Origin: Halorubrum sp. BOL3-1
GTDB taxonomy: Archaea; Halobacteriota; Halobacteria; Halobacteriales; Haloferacaceae
Reading direction: 5' to 3'
DNA: 64,000 nt
Assembly (NCBI RefSeq): GCF_004114375.1
Contig: NZ_CP034692.1
Location: 3,162,001 to 3,226,000, forward strand
Shown here: positions 9,606 through 18,062 of the stretch, one piece after another
How the letters are laid out: each line of letters opens with the position of its first letter
How positions within the stretch are numbered: position 1 is the stretch's first letter
Program-made: the position numbers and the translations under genes
The notes under the pieces: generated by a model
Databases searched by the model: none
Told to the model about the DNA's origin: nothing
The model's input: the letters and a program-made list of their open reading frames with translations, nothing else

Positions 9606-10093
9606 ACAGAACGACAACGGGTGGCAGGCGGACTGCGTCTCATCCCGATTCTCTTGTTACTCGGTTTAGTCAGCCTCACTATCTTCGCTCCAGAAGTAAT
9701 TCTCGGCCCACGATAGGGGAGCTATGTCCAATATACAGACAAGTTCTCACGGCTAATTTAGCTTCAAGACCGGGAAATAAAAATCGTAGCAATAATTCTG
9801 TGCCACCCTCTATAGCCCTTTAGATAGGCCAGTTCTTAGCCCTAATCCGACTGTTCAGAAAACCCCGATTTCCCACATCCTTACACTTCCGGACATGGAC
9901 TCAGCCGATCACATCGAGCTAGAGGGAGGATCTGCTTGGAGAGGACGTGGAAGAGAGTGGTGCCCCCTGTGGCAGAGCGCAACCGTTGTTATACAGTCTC
10001 CCCGATCAGACCTTTATTTTAATCTAATGTGATCAACTGAAACTAATTTCCACCTTTCGAACTGTTTTTGTTCGCACGCCTGCTTGAATCGGT
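9606..10093. other. Intergenic stretch
   Basis: This is mostly A/T-rich sequence. A short hydrophobic frame ending near 9716 (LRLIPILLLLGLVSLTIF) looks like the C-terminal scrap of a lost membrane protein. Nothing else is recognised before the SPFH gene. Confidence 0.35.
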
Positions 10094-10999
10094 GTGTCAC
10101 GTATTCCGATCGACATCGATTTGTCACCAAAGCTGACATCAGCAAGCATAGTCCTAGTTGTAGCGATGTTACTCCTTGGAGTTGTATTCTTATTCTCAGT
10201 CGCGACTGTCGACGAAGGCGACCGTGGTGTATTAAAAGAGCAGGGTGCCGTTACTGGCGAGATTATGGAACCCGGATGGCATGTTGTGCTCCCGCTCGTT
10301 CAGTCTGTTGAGCACGTTGAAGTCCGTCCACGGACGTACACAATGAGTGGCGACGTATTTGAAGGCGATGTCGATGAAGAGGACGCTGTTGCGTTCCGAT
10401 CAGCCGACCAACAGCAAGTGGGTGCCGATATTACTGTTCGATACCGAGTTGTCGAAGACGGGGTTGATACGTTCCACAGCGATTGGAACACGATTTCTCA
10501 GTACGAAAATCGATTGCTACGGCCTGAAACGATCGATACAGTCGCTCGGGAAGCATCAGCACTGAACGCAACGGAAGCAAATAGTGATGAAGGACGAGAA
10601 TTATTGTCCGAGATTATTGCAGAGTCACTACGTGAGCAGTCGCCGAATTACCTCGTGATTGAGTCGGTCCAAGTCAGAGATATTATTTTTGCTCCCAGTT
10701 ATGAGGACGCGCTAGAGGATGTCGAGATTGCCCAACAAGAGGCCGAAGCCGAGCGGACCCGTGCACAGGGTGAGGCCGATGCTGAACGGATCCGGGCCGA
10801 GGGGGAAGCAGATGCATTACGTGAAGTCCAGGATGCTATTGAGCAAGAGAATCTGGCATTAGAGCAGATTCGGGCATACGATGAAGGAACAGTATATGTA
10901 ACGGATGGTGGAACGCCAGTGATCTTGTCACCAGATCAAAACGCCGGCAGTACACAGAACGAAGATGACGAAATCACGGCGAACAGCACTAATGATTAG
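10094..10999 (+). CDS. SPFH/band-7 (prohibitin-like) membrane protein
   Basis: The 301-residue protein starts at GTG. One N-terminal transmembrane helix (about residues 17-40) is followed by the SPFH core (VDEGDRGVLKEQGAVTGEI to about residue 210). A charged coiled coil comes next, with Glu/Ala repeats such as AEAERTRAQGEADAERIRAE. Band-7 proteins form oligomeric rings at membranes and influence membrane-protein turnover or microdomains. The acidic tail is low-complexity. Its stop codon overlaps the start of a small membrane-protein gene, which suggests translational coupling. Confidence 0.85.
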   Translation: MSRIPIDIDLSPKLTSASIVLVVAMLLLGVVFLFSVATVDEGDRGVLKEQGAVTGEIMEPGWHVVLPLVQSVEHVEVRPRTYTMSGDVFEGDVDEEDAVAFRSADQQQVGADITVRYRVVEDGVDTFHSDWNTISQYENRLLRPETIDTVAREASALNATEANSDEGRELLSEIIAESLREQSPNYLVIESVQVRDIIFAPSYEDALEDVEIAQQEAEAERTRAQGEADAERIRAEGEADALREVQDAIEQENLALEQIRAYDEGTVYVTDGGTPVILSPDQNAGSTQNEDDEITANSTND

Positions 11000-11156
11000 G
11001 GCTGTATTCCTCGGTGGCTTGCTACTATTATTACTGTTAGGACTCTTGTTACTATATCGAGTGATACTTCAAAAAATACAGACTCGGCAAGAAATACAGG
11101 AGCGAAAGATGGAGCATGATGAACGAAAGGAATTGTTCGAAGACGAGGATCTGTAG
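10992..11156 (+). CDS. Small single-span membrane protein coupled to the SPFH gene
   Basis: The 54-residue product starts at the ATG that overlaps the SPFH stop (ATGATTAG). One strongly hydrophobic helix (Leu-rich, about residues 3-24) is followed by a highly charged cytoplasmic tail, KIQTRQEIQERKMEHDERKE. The overlap implies co-translation with the SPFH protein. A role as an accessory or clamp subunit is inference. Confidence 0.55.
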   Translation: MIRAVFLGGLLLLLLLGLLLLYRVILQKIQTRQEIQERKMEHDERKELFEDEDL

Positions 11157-11176
11157 TAGGACTATACCCATCAACC

Positions 11177-11898
11177 ATGCCAGTTAAACACCGCTATACA
11201 CTTCCGCAGCACGTTGTACTGCTGTATCTCAAGGTTCGGAAGAACACGACCTATCGTGGCCTGCTTGACGGACTAATCGAGATGCCACGTATTCGTCGAG
11301 CTCTTGTATTAGCTAGACTACCTACGCCATCAACGCTCTGTAAGGAGTTCAATCGGCTTGATATGGCTGTCTGGCGTGTCATATTGACTCTCTCAGCGAC
11401 GCTACTTCCGACAAGCGGTATCGTTGGAGTCGATGTTTCGGGGTTCGACCGGAGTCATGCCTCAAAACACTACACGAAACGAACTGAACTCACGATTCAG
11501 CAGCTCAAAGTGACACTGCTGGTCGATACGAAGGTGAACGCAATCCTCGATCTACACGTGACGACGACACGAAGACACGATAGCCAGATCGCCCCATCCT
11601 TAATTAAGCGCAATCCCGGGGGTATCGATATTCCGCTCGGTGACAAAGGCACGACGATCAAAAAATCAGACGACTTGCCCGTCAACGCGAGGTTCGGCCA
11701 CTGGCCAAGCACCGTGAGTTCACACCGCTCCACAAGGCATGGAACGCACGCTTAGACGCTGATCTCTACAGCCAACGAAGTCAATCTGAGACGGTCAACT
11801 CGACACTCAAGCGAAAGTATGGTGCGTTCGTCCGCTCGCGGCACTGGTGGAAACAGTTCCGTGAACTCACCATCGCTTGTCTCGTTCATACTCCTTGA
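11177..11898 (+). pseudogene. IS5-family transposase, frameshifted
   Basis: The first 150 codons carry a DDE-type transposase: VGVDVSGFDRSHASKHYTKR with the first Asp, and LGDKGTTI at the second Asp region. The frame is lost near 11680. The C-terminal part continues in another frame as QSETVNSTLKRKYGAFVRSRHWWKQFREL and ends at 11898. No intact terminal repeats were identified, so the copy is immobile. Confidence 0.8.
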
Positions 11899-12004
11899 CC
11901 GGTCACTCTGAGCGGTCAATACGGCGGATAGAGGGAGCAGACACAACCATACACTTTTTATAAATTGAATCAGGGATAAAAATATATTTCCTCTCCAGTC
12001 CAGA

Positions 12005-12217
12005 GTGCCCGTCGGCCCTGAACTCCTAATTATCGTCGTTATCGGCTTGCTGTTGCTTATTATTCCCTTGGTGCTGGCCTATTTGGTGTACAACGACGCT
12101 CAAAAGCGTGACAATGACAACGCCGCGTTGTGGGCTCTTGCCGTCGGTGCTCTCACCTTTCTGACGTTCTTCGGAGGGATACTCGTACTCGTTATCTACA
12201 TCTGGGACCGCGAGTGA
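12005..12217 (+). CDS. Small two-helix membrane protein
   Basis: The 70-residue product starts at GTG and has two hydrophobic helices (about 7-30 and 41-66). They are separated by a polar loop, YNDAQKRDNDNAALWA, and the protein ends in WDRE. This topology is common in haloarchaea and its function is unknown. A T/A-rich TATA-like block lies about 40-50 bp upstream. Confidence 0.6.
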   Translation: MPVGPELLIIVVIGLLLLIIPLVLAYLVYNDAQKRDNDNAALWALAVGALTFLTFFGGILVLVIYIWDRE

Positions 12218-12376
12218 ACGCCGGTCTCCCCCCGAAATACGTGCGCCTCGTATTCAATACGACAGGGAGGGAGCAGTATCTCTGTCCGATAGAACACTCT
12301 GAAAGCAGTTCTCACTGACCGGCTGTTTCAGGCGAAAATATGTCTGAAGAATAGATTTCAACAAAGCCGCGCGCAG

Positions 12377-12787
12377 TTATTCGTCGCCGAGTTCCGAAAG
12401 CCGAGTTTGGATTTCCTCAGCATCCGTCTCAGAGAGCGCCTCAACACCAAACTGGACGAGTAGCGGGTAGAAGTGTCGGTTCTTTTTGAACTCGTCCTGA
12501 CCAGCTTTTCGGAGCTTCAGCTGGGACTTGAGGTAGGTATCCTCCATCTCGTCGAGGACACCATCGGGGATGTAGATCGTCCGCCCATTCCACTCGTCTT
12601 TGATATTCGTATTCGTTTTATTCGTTCCGTTCGTTTTACTCGTTGACTTCGATTCGGTTGTTTCAGTCGAGGAACTGGTTTCCGCCGTTTCACTCACCTC
12701 ACTCGTTTCGCTGGAATCAGCCTTATTATCCTCCTCGTCCTCATAGTTTCCTTCGATACCCGAGGCATCTCCCCAGCCGTCACTCAT
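12377..12787 (-). CDS. ParA-partner protein, probable plasmid-partition adaptor
   Basis: The 136-residue protein has a long acidic Ser/Thr/Glu-rich disordered N-terminal half. A compact C-terminal domain follows (WNGRTIYIPDGVLDEMEDTY to about 130). Its start overlaps the parA stop (ATGA), the classic arrangement of a partition NTPase with its DNA-binding partner. I do not recognise a named family, so the DNA-binding role is inferred from position. The Asn/Lys/Thr-rich stretch SKTNGTNKTNTN is encoded by a 9-bp phased DNA repeat that also occurs upstream of parA. Confidence 0.6.
   Translation of the reverse strand: MSDGWGDASGIEGNYEDEEDNKADSSETSEVSETAETSSSTETTESKSTSKTNGTNKTNTNIKDEWNGRTIYIPDGVLDEMEDTYLKSQLKLRKAGQDEFKKNRHFYPLLVQFGVEALSETDAEEIQTRLSELGDE
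12610..12654. repeat. 9-bp phased repeat array inside the partner gene
   Basis: Five consecutive 9-bp units on the + strand read TATTCGTTT, TATTCGTTC, CGTTCGTTT, TACTCGTTG and ACTTCGATT. The consensus NNTTCGTTN is shared with three arrays upstream of parA. Here the array lies inside coding sequence and explains the low-complexity Asn/Lys/Thr stretch. Confidence 0.75.
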
Positions 12788-13602
12788 GCTTCCACCTCCT
12801 CAGGAGCGGTCTTCTCAAACGTCTCGTCGAACAGATCGGCAATCTCGTTGAACAGGTCTCGGGCATCCTCGACGCGCTTGTTCTCCTTCCCGAATTCGAA
12901 GGCGGACACGCCTTCGCCGATCGACTGGGAGAGGTCGGTCCGCTTCGGAATCTCGAAGACAGGAAGTGGGTACGCCGACTTGATCTCCTCGATGGTATCG
13001 CGGTGTTCGGAGTTCTGCTCAACCCGATTACATACGATCGCGAGTCGGTTGATGTCACCGTATGCCGGTTCAAGCGAGCTCAGCTGCTTTGCGAAAATCT
13101 GGAGGCTGTTTGCGTTGAGCTTCTCGGGAATGACGGGGATAACGACGTTGCCGGTCGCGACGAGGGCGTTGTCGGTGAGGACATTCAGAGAGGGCGGCGT
13201 GTCGACGATGATATAGTCGTAGTCTTCATTAAGTTCGTCGAGCGTCATCTCCAGTCGTTCTCGACTCTTCGGCGCCTCAAGCAGCATCTGGATGTTCTTG
13301 TTGTTCGCGAGCTTCTCGCTCGCCGGGAGGATGTCGAATTCCTCGTGCTCGACGATGATGTTGTTCACTGACTCCATCTGATCGAAGTCGAGGACGTCGA
13401 ACAGCGTTGTGCGGTCGGTATCGTAGTACAGATCGTTGTAGCCAAGCGAGCAGGTGAGCCCCCCGTGGTAGTCGATGTCGACTAGGAGGACATCATGGCC
13501 CCGGGCGGCGAGTGCCCCGCCTGTGTGAATAACGTCAGTCGTCTTCCCCGCGCCTCCCTTCTGATTCGCTACGGTGATTCGTGCGGTATTGGTGTTGGGC
13601 AT
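12784..13602 (-). CDS. parA: ParA/Soj-type partition ATPase
   Basis: The 272-residue protein has a deviant Walker A motif (KGGAGKTT) at about residue 15. A Walker A' region DIDYHG follows, then the switch/Walker B DYIIVDTPPSLNVLTDNAL at about 135. It lacks an N-terminal HTH, so it resembles short (type Ib-like) ParA proteins of haloarchaeal plasmids. ParA dimers bind ATP and non-specific DNA and move plasmid copies together with a centromere-binding partner, here probably the overlapping downstream gene. Arrays of TCGTT repeats lie just upstream and are candidate centromere or autoregulatory sites. Confidence 0.9.
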   Translation of the reverse strand: MPNTNTARITVANQKGGAGKTTDVIHTGGALAARGHDVLLVDIDYHGGLTCSLGYNDLYYDTDRTTLFDVLDFDQMESVNNIIVEHEEFDILPASEKLANNKNIQMLLEAPKSRERLEMTLDELNEDYDYIIVDTPPSLNVLTDNALVATGNVVIPVIPEKLNANSLQIFAKQLSSLEPAYGDINRLAIVCNRVEQNSEHRDTIEEIKSAYPLPVFEIPKRTDLSQSIGEGVSAFEFGKENKRVEDARDLFNEIADLFDETFEKTAPEEVEA

Positions 13603-13622
13603 TATTTCCGGTTCTCTCTTTG

Positions 13623-13667
13623 TATTCGTTTCATTCGTTTTGGTCGTTCTGGTCGTTTGGGTCGGTG
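13623..13667. repeat. Phased 9-bp repeat array A upstream of parA
   Basis: Five exact-phase units read TATTCGTTT, CATTCGTTT, TGGTCGTTC, TGGTCGTTT and GGGTCGGTG. They begin about 20 bp before the parA start, where an operator or centromere would sit. Confidence 0.8.
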
Positions 13668-13757
13668 AGGGTGTTTCACTCGGTGAGAAGATTACTACGG
13701 TATTAAAACTAATTGTTCGTTGGATTAGTTGAAATAAATATACTCGTTGCCATCTAT

Positions 13758-13802
13758 TTATTCGTTCTGTTCGTTACGTTTATTTTTCTCGTTCTGCTCA
13801 TC
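13758..13802. repeat. Phased 9-bp repeat array B
   Basis: Five 9-bp units read TTATTCGTT, CTGTTCGTT, ACGTTTATT, TTTCTCGTT and CTGCTCATC, the same motif as array A. The array sits in an A/T-rich stretch that could also serve as a replication or unwinding region. Confidence 0.75.
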
Positions 13803-13858
13803 GAGTAGAGAGCAGCCAGCTAATCCGTGACCAGTTCGTTCCTCAGAATGTGTTCAAT

Positions 13859-13912
13859 ACATTCGTTTAGCTCATTCTTTTCATTTTGTTCGTTTCATTC
13901 GTTATACTCGCA
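13859..13912. repeat. Phased 9-bp repeat array C
   Basis: Six units in one phase read ACATTCGTT, TAGCTCATT, CTTTTCATT, TTGTTCGTT, TCATTCGTT and ATACTCGCA. Together with arrays A and B it forms a repeat field of about 300 bp upstream of parA without coding sequence. Confidence 0.75.
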
Positions 13913-14086
13913 CCGGGCGACTTTAGCAGGATTCAGAGTTACCCTTGAGACAAGTGGAGAGATCGTAGCCTCGTGGCCAGTCAAGTAAGACCTTTAATTG
14001 GCACCGGATTATCGGTAACGATTAGATATACGAGGTGTCGACGATACGGCGGCGCAGGTCATCCTCGCCATCGAGAGTAGTGACCG

Positions 14087-14158
14087 CCCATGTGGGTCAT
14101 CAAGTCCGGCAACGACGTACAGTAGATCTCGCTGAAAACCTGTGAGGTCATACATGCC
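14087..14158 (-). pseudogene. PadR-like regulator, N-terminal remnant
   Basis: The sequence MYDLTGFQRDLLYVVAGLDD followed by PHG is the start of haloarchaeal PadR-type winged-helix regulators. The match ends after about 25 residues and the rest of the gene is missing. The open frame extends upstream to 14257 without matching the family. Confidence 0.6.
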
Positions 14159-14246
14159 GTAATCTGCGTATCCGAGTTTTGCGATACCACTGATCTGGAG
14201 ATACAGAGGAGCTATACAGCAGAAGCCAATTAGGTAGTCGGCACAG

Positions 14247-15548
14247 CTACTGGTCACTTACCCGCTGGTCTGTCTGTGAGAATGCCTCGGTCGCCATATC
14301 GGCGCGTTCGACCGCCTCGATGTGCTGGTACGCCTCGCGGACCTGTTCCTCACTGTTGTCGAGATACCGCGCCGCGGCGGCGTACCCGAACTGGCGAACG
14401 AGAACCTCGCCGACACCCCGTCGGCCACCATGGAGTTCGGGGTAATCGCCATCGAGTGAGAGGTCCAGTTCGTCACGACGCTCTGTAAGCGCCTCGTGGG
14501 TCCAGAGTCGTTCCATGATCGACCGCGCACCATCGGTGGTGAGTGGCTTCGGCGCGTTGAGGTCGTGCTCGGCTGCGACGATCAGGTCGGGTGCGCCTGC
14601 CCGGATGCGCTCGATCGCGTCATCGTCGAAGCCGGCGTCGGCGAGCCCTGTAGTGACGTGATTCGCGAGTGTCGGGCGGTGAAGGGTCGTGAACACGGGC
14701 CGCGAGTCTGAGACGTCCAGTACCTCGGCGTATCGCTTCAGAGGCGAGATGACGGGTTCGGGCAGCGACGCCTCCTTCCACTCGCGGCTCTTCCGGAACA
14801 CGGTGACACTACTGTCCGCGAACGACACGTCTCGCCAGCGGATGCCGTTGCGGCCCTCGCGGTCCTCCTTCGGCGCGGAGAGGAACTCTGACCCGCGCAG
14901 GCCGGTGTAGGCGACGACGTACACGAGCGCCTGCTCACGACACCGCTGGTACGCTTTGAACCGTGCCTGCTGTTTGGCCTGCCACAGCTCACTCTCAGGG
15001 TCACCGCGATCTGTGTGGGGAACTTCGATCGCACCGAGTTCGTCGAACGCTTCAGAGACGCGGCGGTCGACGAACTGCGTGATCAGGTCACGGTGGATCG
15101 GCTCCCACGCCTGTTGGTCACCTGGACGTCTCCCGTCGTTTTCTGGAAGTGGGTCTTCGGCATCCGACTCGCGGGCATAGTGGCGTGGGAGGTACCCCTG
15201 CGCGTGCGCCCAGCCGCACCACGACGCGATATGCGCGTAGTAGGTGAGGACCGTTCCGGCGGCGTATCCGGCGGTCGAGAGGTACCGCGCGTAGTCTGAG
15301 AAGACCGTCGTGTCGAGGTCTATGAACCGGACGGTGTCGCCGTCGACGATGCCGGTCCACGACTCCGGTGGCGTGGCGTTCGCTGAGTCAGCAGTCTTGC
15401 CGAGACACCAGCGTCGGAATCGATACAGCTCGCGCTCGGCGTCGGTTCGGTACGCGCCGTCCTCGCCGGCGTCGCCCTTCCCCTTGTCCGTGAGGTACTT
15501 TGTGAACGTGTCCTCGATTGGCGTCTCGACGGAGCGGCGGCCCGTCAT
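14247..15548 (-). CDS. Tyrosine recombinase / phage-type integrase
   Basis: The 433-residue protein has an N-terminal SAM-like core-binding domain (about 65-180; YARYLSTAGYAAGTVLTYYAH). The C-terminal catalytic domain shows TGLRGSEF with the first Arg (about residue 220) and LHGGRRGVGEVLVRQFGY with the His-x-x-Arg box (about 375). The Tyr nucleophile lies in REAYQH near 410. All main catalytic residues appear present. Such archaeal integrases insert or resolve plasmids and proviruses. No tRNA gene or attachment-site duplication is seen next to it, so whether it acts in dimer resolution or integration is open. Confidence 0.85.
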   Translation of the reverse strand: MTGRRSVETPIEDTFTKYLTDKGKGDAGEDGAYRTDAERELYRFRRWCLGKTADSANATPPESWTGIVDGDTVRFIDLDTTVFSDYARYLSTAGYAAGTVLTYYAHIASWCGWAHAQGYLPRHYARESDAEDPLPENDGRRPGDQQAWEPIHRDLITQFVDRRVSEAFDELGAIEVPHTDRGDPESELWQAKQQARFKAYQRCREQALVYVVAYTGLRGSEFLSAPKEDREGRNGIRWRDVSFADSSVTVFRKSREWKEASLPEPVISPLKRYAEVLDVSDSRPVFTTLHRPTLANHVTTGLADAGFDDDAIERIRAGAPDLIVAAEHDLNAPKPLTTDGARSIMERLWTHEALTERRDELDLSLDGDYPELHGGRRGVGEVLVRQFGYAAAARYLDNSEEQVREAYQHIEAVERADMATEAFSQTDQRVSDQ

Positions 15549-15974
15549 TGGACCTCTGGAGTGTAGGGGTTGTATCCTCCATTCACCGCTGTAGACACGG
15601 TGATCCGGCTGAACCGACTGTGTAGGGAAGTGTCGGACATAATTCTGAATTTGCCTCGTTTGGGGTGACGGGTGGGGGTGACTAAGAGTTTACTCTGTCT
15701 TACTCAGATAAGACAAAGTAAGTTTGAATTGCGAATTTGCCCGGGTGTATACGCAGATCGACCGAATTCTGGCGAGAGAGTGCTTGTACACCGGTTAGCA
15801 GATATTGTATACTTTATATTGCTATATAAAATTCTGGTGATGGATTTTCCCACAGTTTCAGAGGATAAGCTAGTTTTAGATTGAATTCGCATCAGTCCGT
15901 AGTTCTTCTCGCCGAACAGGTGCTCATTTGGGCCTTCTTACTCGTTCATACCGGTTGAAAGTACGAAATTACGT
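15549..15974. other. A/T-rich intergenic stretch
   Basis: This region between the integrase start and a transposase remnant is A/T-rich, especially 15700-15890. A 70-codon frame is present but its composition is not haloarchaeal-like, so I do not call it. Confidence 0.4.
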
Positions 15975-17300
15975 GGATTTTGACGCTACTGAACAGGGTT
16001 GTCACTCCCGAACGGCAGACTCAGCCGGGGTTCAGCCGATCAGTCGTGCGGGGTCAACGCCGAGGCGACGAGCTCAACACACTCACCCGCAGTCAACACG
16101 GGCGCGTAGTCCATCTCACCATCCACGTCCGCTTTCAGCAGGAAGTCGGTGAGCCGCCAGATATTGTACAAAAGTACCGCGAACACGAAGTAGAACAGGC
16201 GAACGCGGTAGTCTTTCGAGGAAGTCTTGGCGAGAAAGTCACCTTTAATCGATCTGTACTCACTCTCGATCTGCCACCGGCGGCTGTAGCGCTGACAGAA
16301 CGACCCGGCTTCCTCCGAACCGACTCGGAGATTCGTCGCGAAGACGACCGTCCCCTCCCCACTCGTCGACGGCACGTACAGGAGCCGCATTGGATGCGAT
16401 CCAGATTCCACATGGACAGAAGCCGACTCAACAGCAACCTCTTGATCGTCTCCTTTCATCTGTCCGAGTGCATCCTGTTCGGAGCTGGAGACCCGCTTGG
16501 GAATGGGGTAGTTCACATCGAGGTTTGAGAGCGTCTGGAACACTTGTATCGAATCGAACTCCCGGCCACACAGCACCGTCTCGATGGGGACGAGCTCTTT
16601 CGCTCGTTGAACCAATTGTCGCACAGTACGTGTATTGATTCGACGGGTTCTCATCCCACTCAGAACTCTCTCGGACCGGCTCAACCGCCAGAACGAGCGG
16701 GATGTTCTGCCCGATGATCGAGAGGGTCGCAAATTTGAACGCTCGACCATCTCTGTCCTTGGTCCCGCTGACCATCGGCATTCCTTCGACCTCTCGGTAG
16801 TAGGGAATGGTCGTGATATCGATCGCAGCGGTAACTAGTCTCCGAAAGGATGCTTCAGAGGCGATCACGGAGAGCAAGCGGCCCGTCGTCTCATTGAAGC
16901 CGTTCACGAGTTCTTCGGGATCGAACTGTTTGACAGCGCGGAGATGAGTATCACCATGGGGGCCGTACTCTTCACCACGACGATATTGGAAGCGAGTCAC
17001 TCCCTGCATGGTTCCGCACCGAACCATCCCCATGAACGTCTGTAACTCGAAAAATTGCGTGTCTTCGTAAGAGGCGTTTGACGCCCGATCAGGGACCATC
17101 GCGCGAAAAGAGAGCGGCGCAGGATGCCACGCTGGATACCCGTCTTCGATCGCGTCAATCGAGTGGTCGAGGTTCTCGAACGCAATGACGAGGTCCGATA
17201 CTCCGAGTTCGTTCCGGATGGCGATCCCGAGTTGGTACGCTTCGCACAAAGAGCGCATTCGCAGATTCTCACCGCGAGCAGGGTCGTCAAAACCGTTCAT
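15975..17300 (-). pseudogene. DDE transposase of a haloarchaeal IS, frameshifted
   Basis: The N-terminal part (17300 to about 16650) includes AAIDITTIPYYREVEGMP with an Asp. The C-terminal part lies in another frame (about 16650 to 16040) and includes VLCGREFDSIQVFQ and RWQIESEYRSIKGDF with the Glu. Joined, it would be about 420 residues of an IS4-like DDE transposase. Sequence beyond the stop, to about 15975, is shared with the remnant at 48230-48783, which marks the element end (GGGTTG/CAACCC). One frameshift near 16650 inactivates it. The IS family name was not assigned. Confidence 0.75.
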
Positions 17301-17967
17301 CGGATTGCTGAGGTGGAGATGGGGGTGAAGAGGCTGACCTATCCATCCCGGTCATCTGAATTCCCTCAACGAGTGATCGATCTATATCATCGTACCCGAG
17401 AGTCCGCCCACCGTGATCCTCCGCGAACGTTTCGGCTTCATCACTGTCAGAGAACGGCAGTAGGTCCGGACCCATTCCCCCCATCACGTCCGTTTCGACG
17501 GCGTAGGTGAGACCAGTCGCATCGGCGAAGGTGTCTGGCGCGGTCGGCGCGGGCATCTTCTTCCGTTCGGTTTCCTCGGGGATTTCCCAGTCGACGCGAG
17601 AGTAGTCCGTGACGTAGATCGCGGTCGCCTCCGCACCGTCATCCACCATCTCGAAGTGATACGGAAAGAGCCCGTGCGCGAGCGTGTGGAACCAAGCGAG
17701 ATGCGCTGTATCTTCAGTATCTTCGGCGGGTCCCTGTTTGGGTTCCGGCTGTGTGTCGGAGTAGAAGACCTGTCCGTTCGGTCCGCCGTGGTCTCCGATC
17801 ACCATTCCGCCTTGGTAGTCCGTTTTTTGTCCAGACAGGTCCACCGGTTCGGGAGCTGATTCGGCAGAGCTACCGAGACAGCCGGCGAGACCCATCGCGG
17901 CTCCAGTACCGACCGCATGAACAGCGTGTCGACGCGACACCGAACGCTGGCTAAAGTCGAGATCCAT
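17287..17967 (-). CDS. NosL-like Tat lipoprotein lacking the copper-ligand cysteines
   Basis: The 226-residue protein has a twin-arginine signal (SRRHAVHAVG) and a lipobox Cys at 30. The NosL signature region reads QGGMVIGDHGGPNGQVFY where canonical NosL has CxxCGM, and the downstream CSSxC segment is replaced by WFHTLAHGLFPYHF. NosL proteins bind Cu(I) and support maturation of nitrous oxide reductase. This form keeps the fold (YVTDYSRVDW, MGGMGPDLLPF) but not the cysteines, so Met/His ligation or a different partner is likely. The last 30 residues overlap the transposase start and may be altered by that insertion. It sits next to a SafE-type gene. Confidence 0.75.
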   Translation of the reverse strand: MDLDFSQRSVSRRHAVHAVGTGAAMGLAGCLGSSAESAPEPVDLSGQKTDYQGGMVIGDHGGPNGQVFYSDTQPEPKQGPAEDTEDTAHLAWFHTLAHGLFPYHFEMVDDGAEATAIYVTDYSRVDWEIPEETERKKMPAPTAPDTFADATGLTYAVETDVMGGMGPDLLPFSDSDEAETFAEDHGGRTLGYDDIDRSLVEGIQMTGMDRSASSPPSPPQQSDERF

Positions 17968-18062
17968 ACGATACCGTTCGGCTACACATCAAATATCGTT
18001 CTGGTGCGGGCGTCGAACGCCGGCTACTTAACGAGACGAGTGACGCGTAGAGCGTATCGGTG

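Noticed and set aside
9621-9716. Short hydrophobic frame that could be a membrane-protein gene
   Set aside because: Only about 30 codons with one helix and no start context. At most it is a gene scrap, so it is mentioned only in the intergenic entry.
13623-13912. TTCGTT arrays as a possible CRISPR
   Set aside because: The units are 9 bp, contiguous and without spacers. They fit iteron or centromere repeats, and no cas gene is present.
15672-15884. 70-codon frame upstream of the integrase
   Set aside because: Its A/T-rich codon use and lack of any motif make it unlikely to be a gene.
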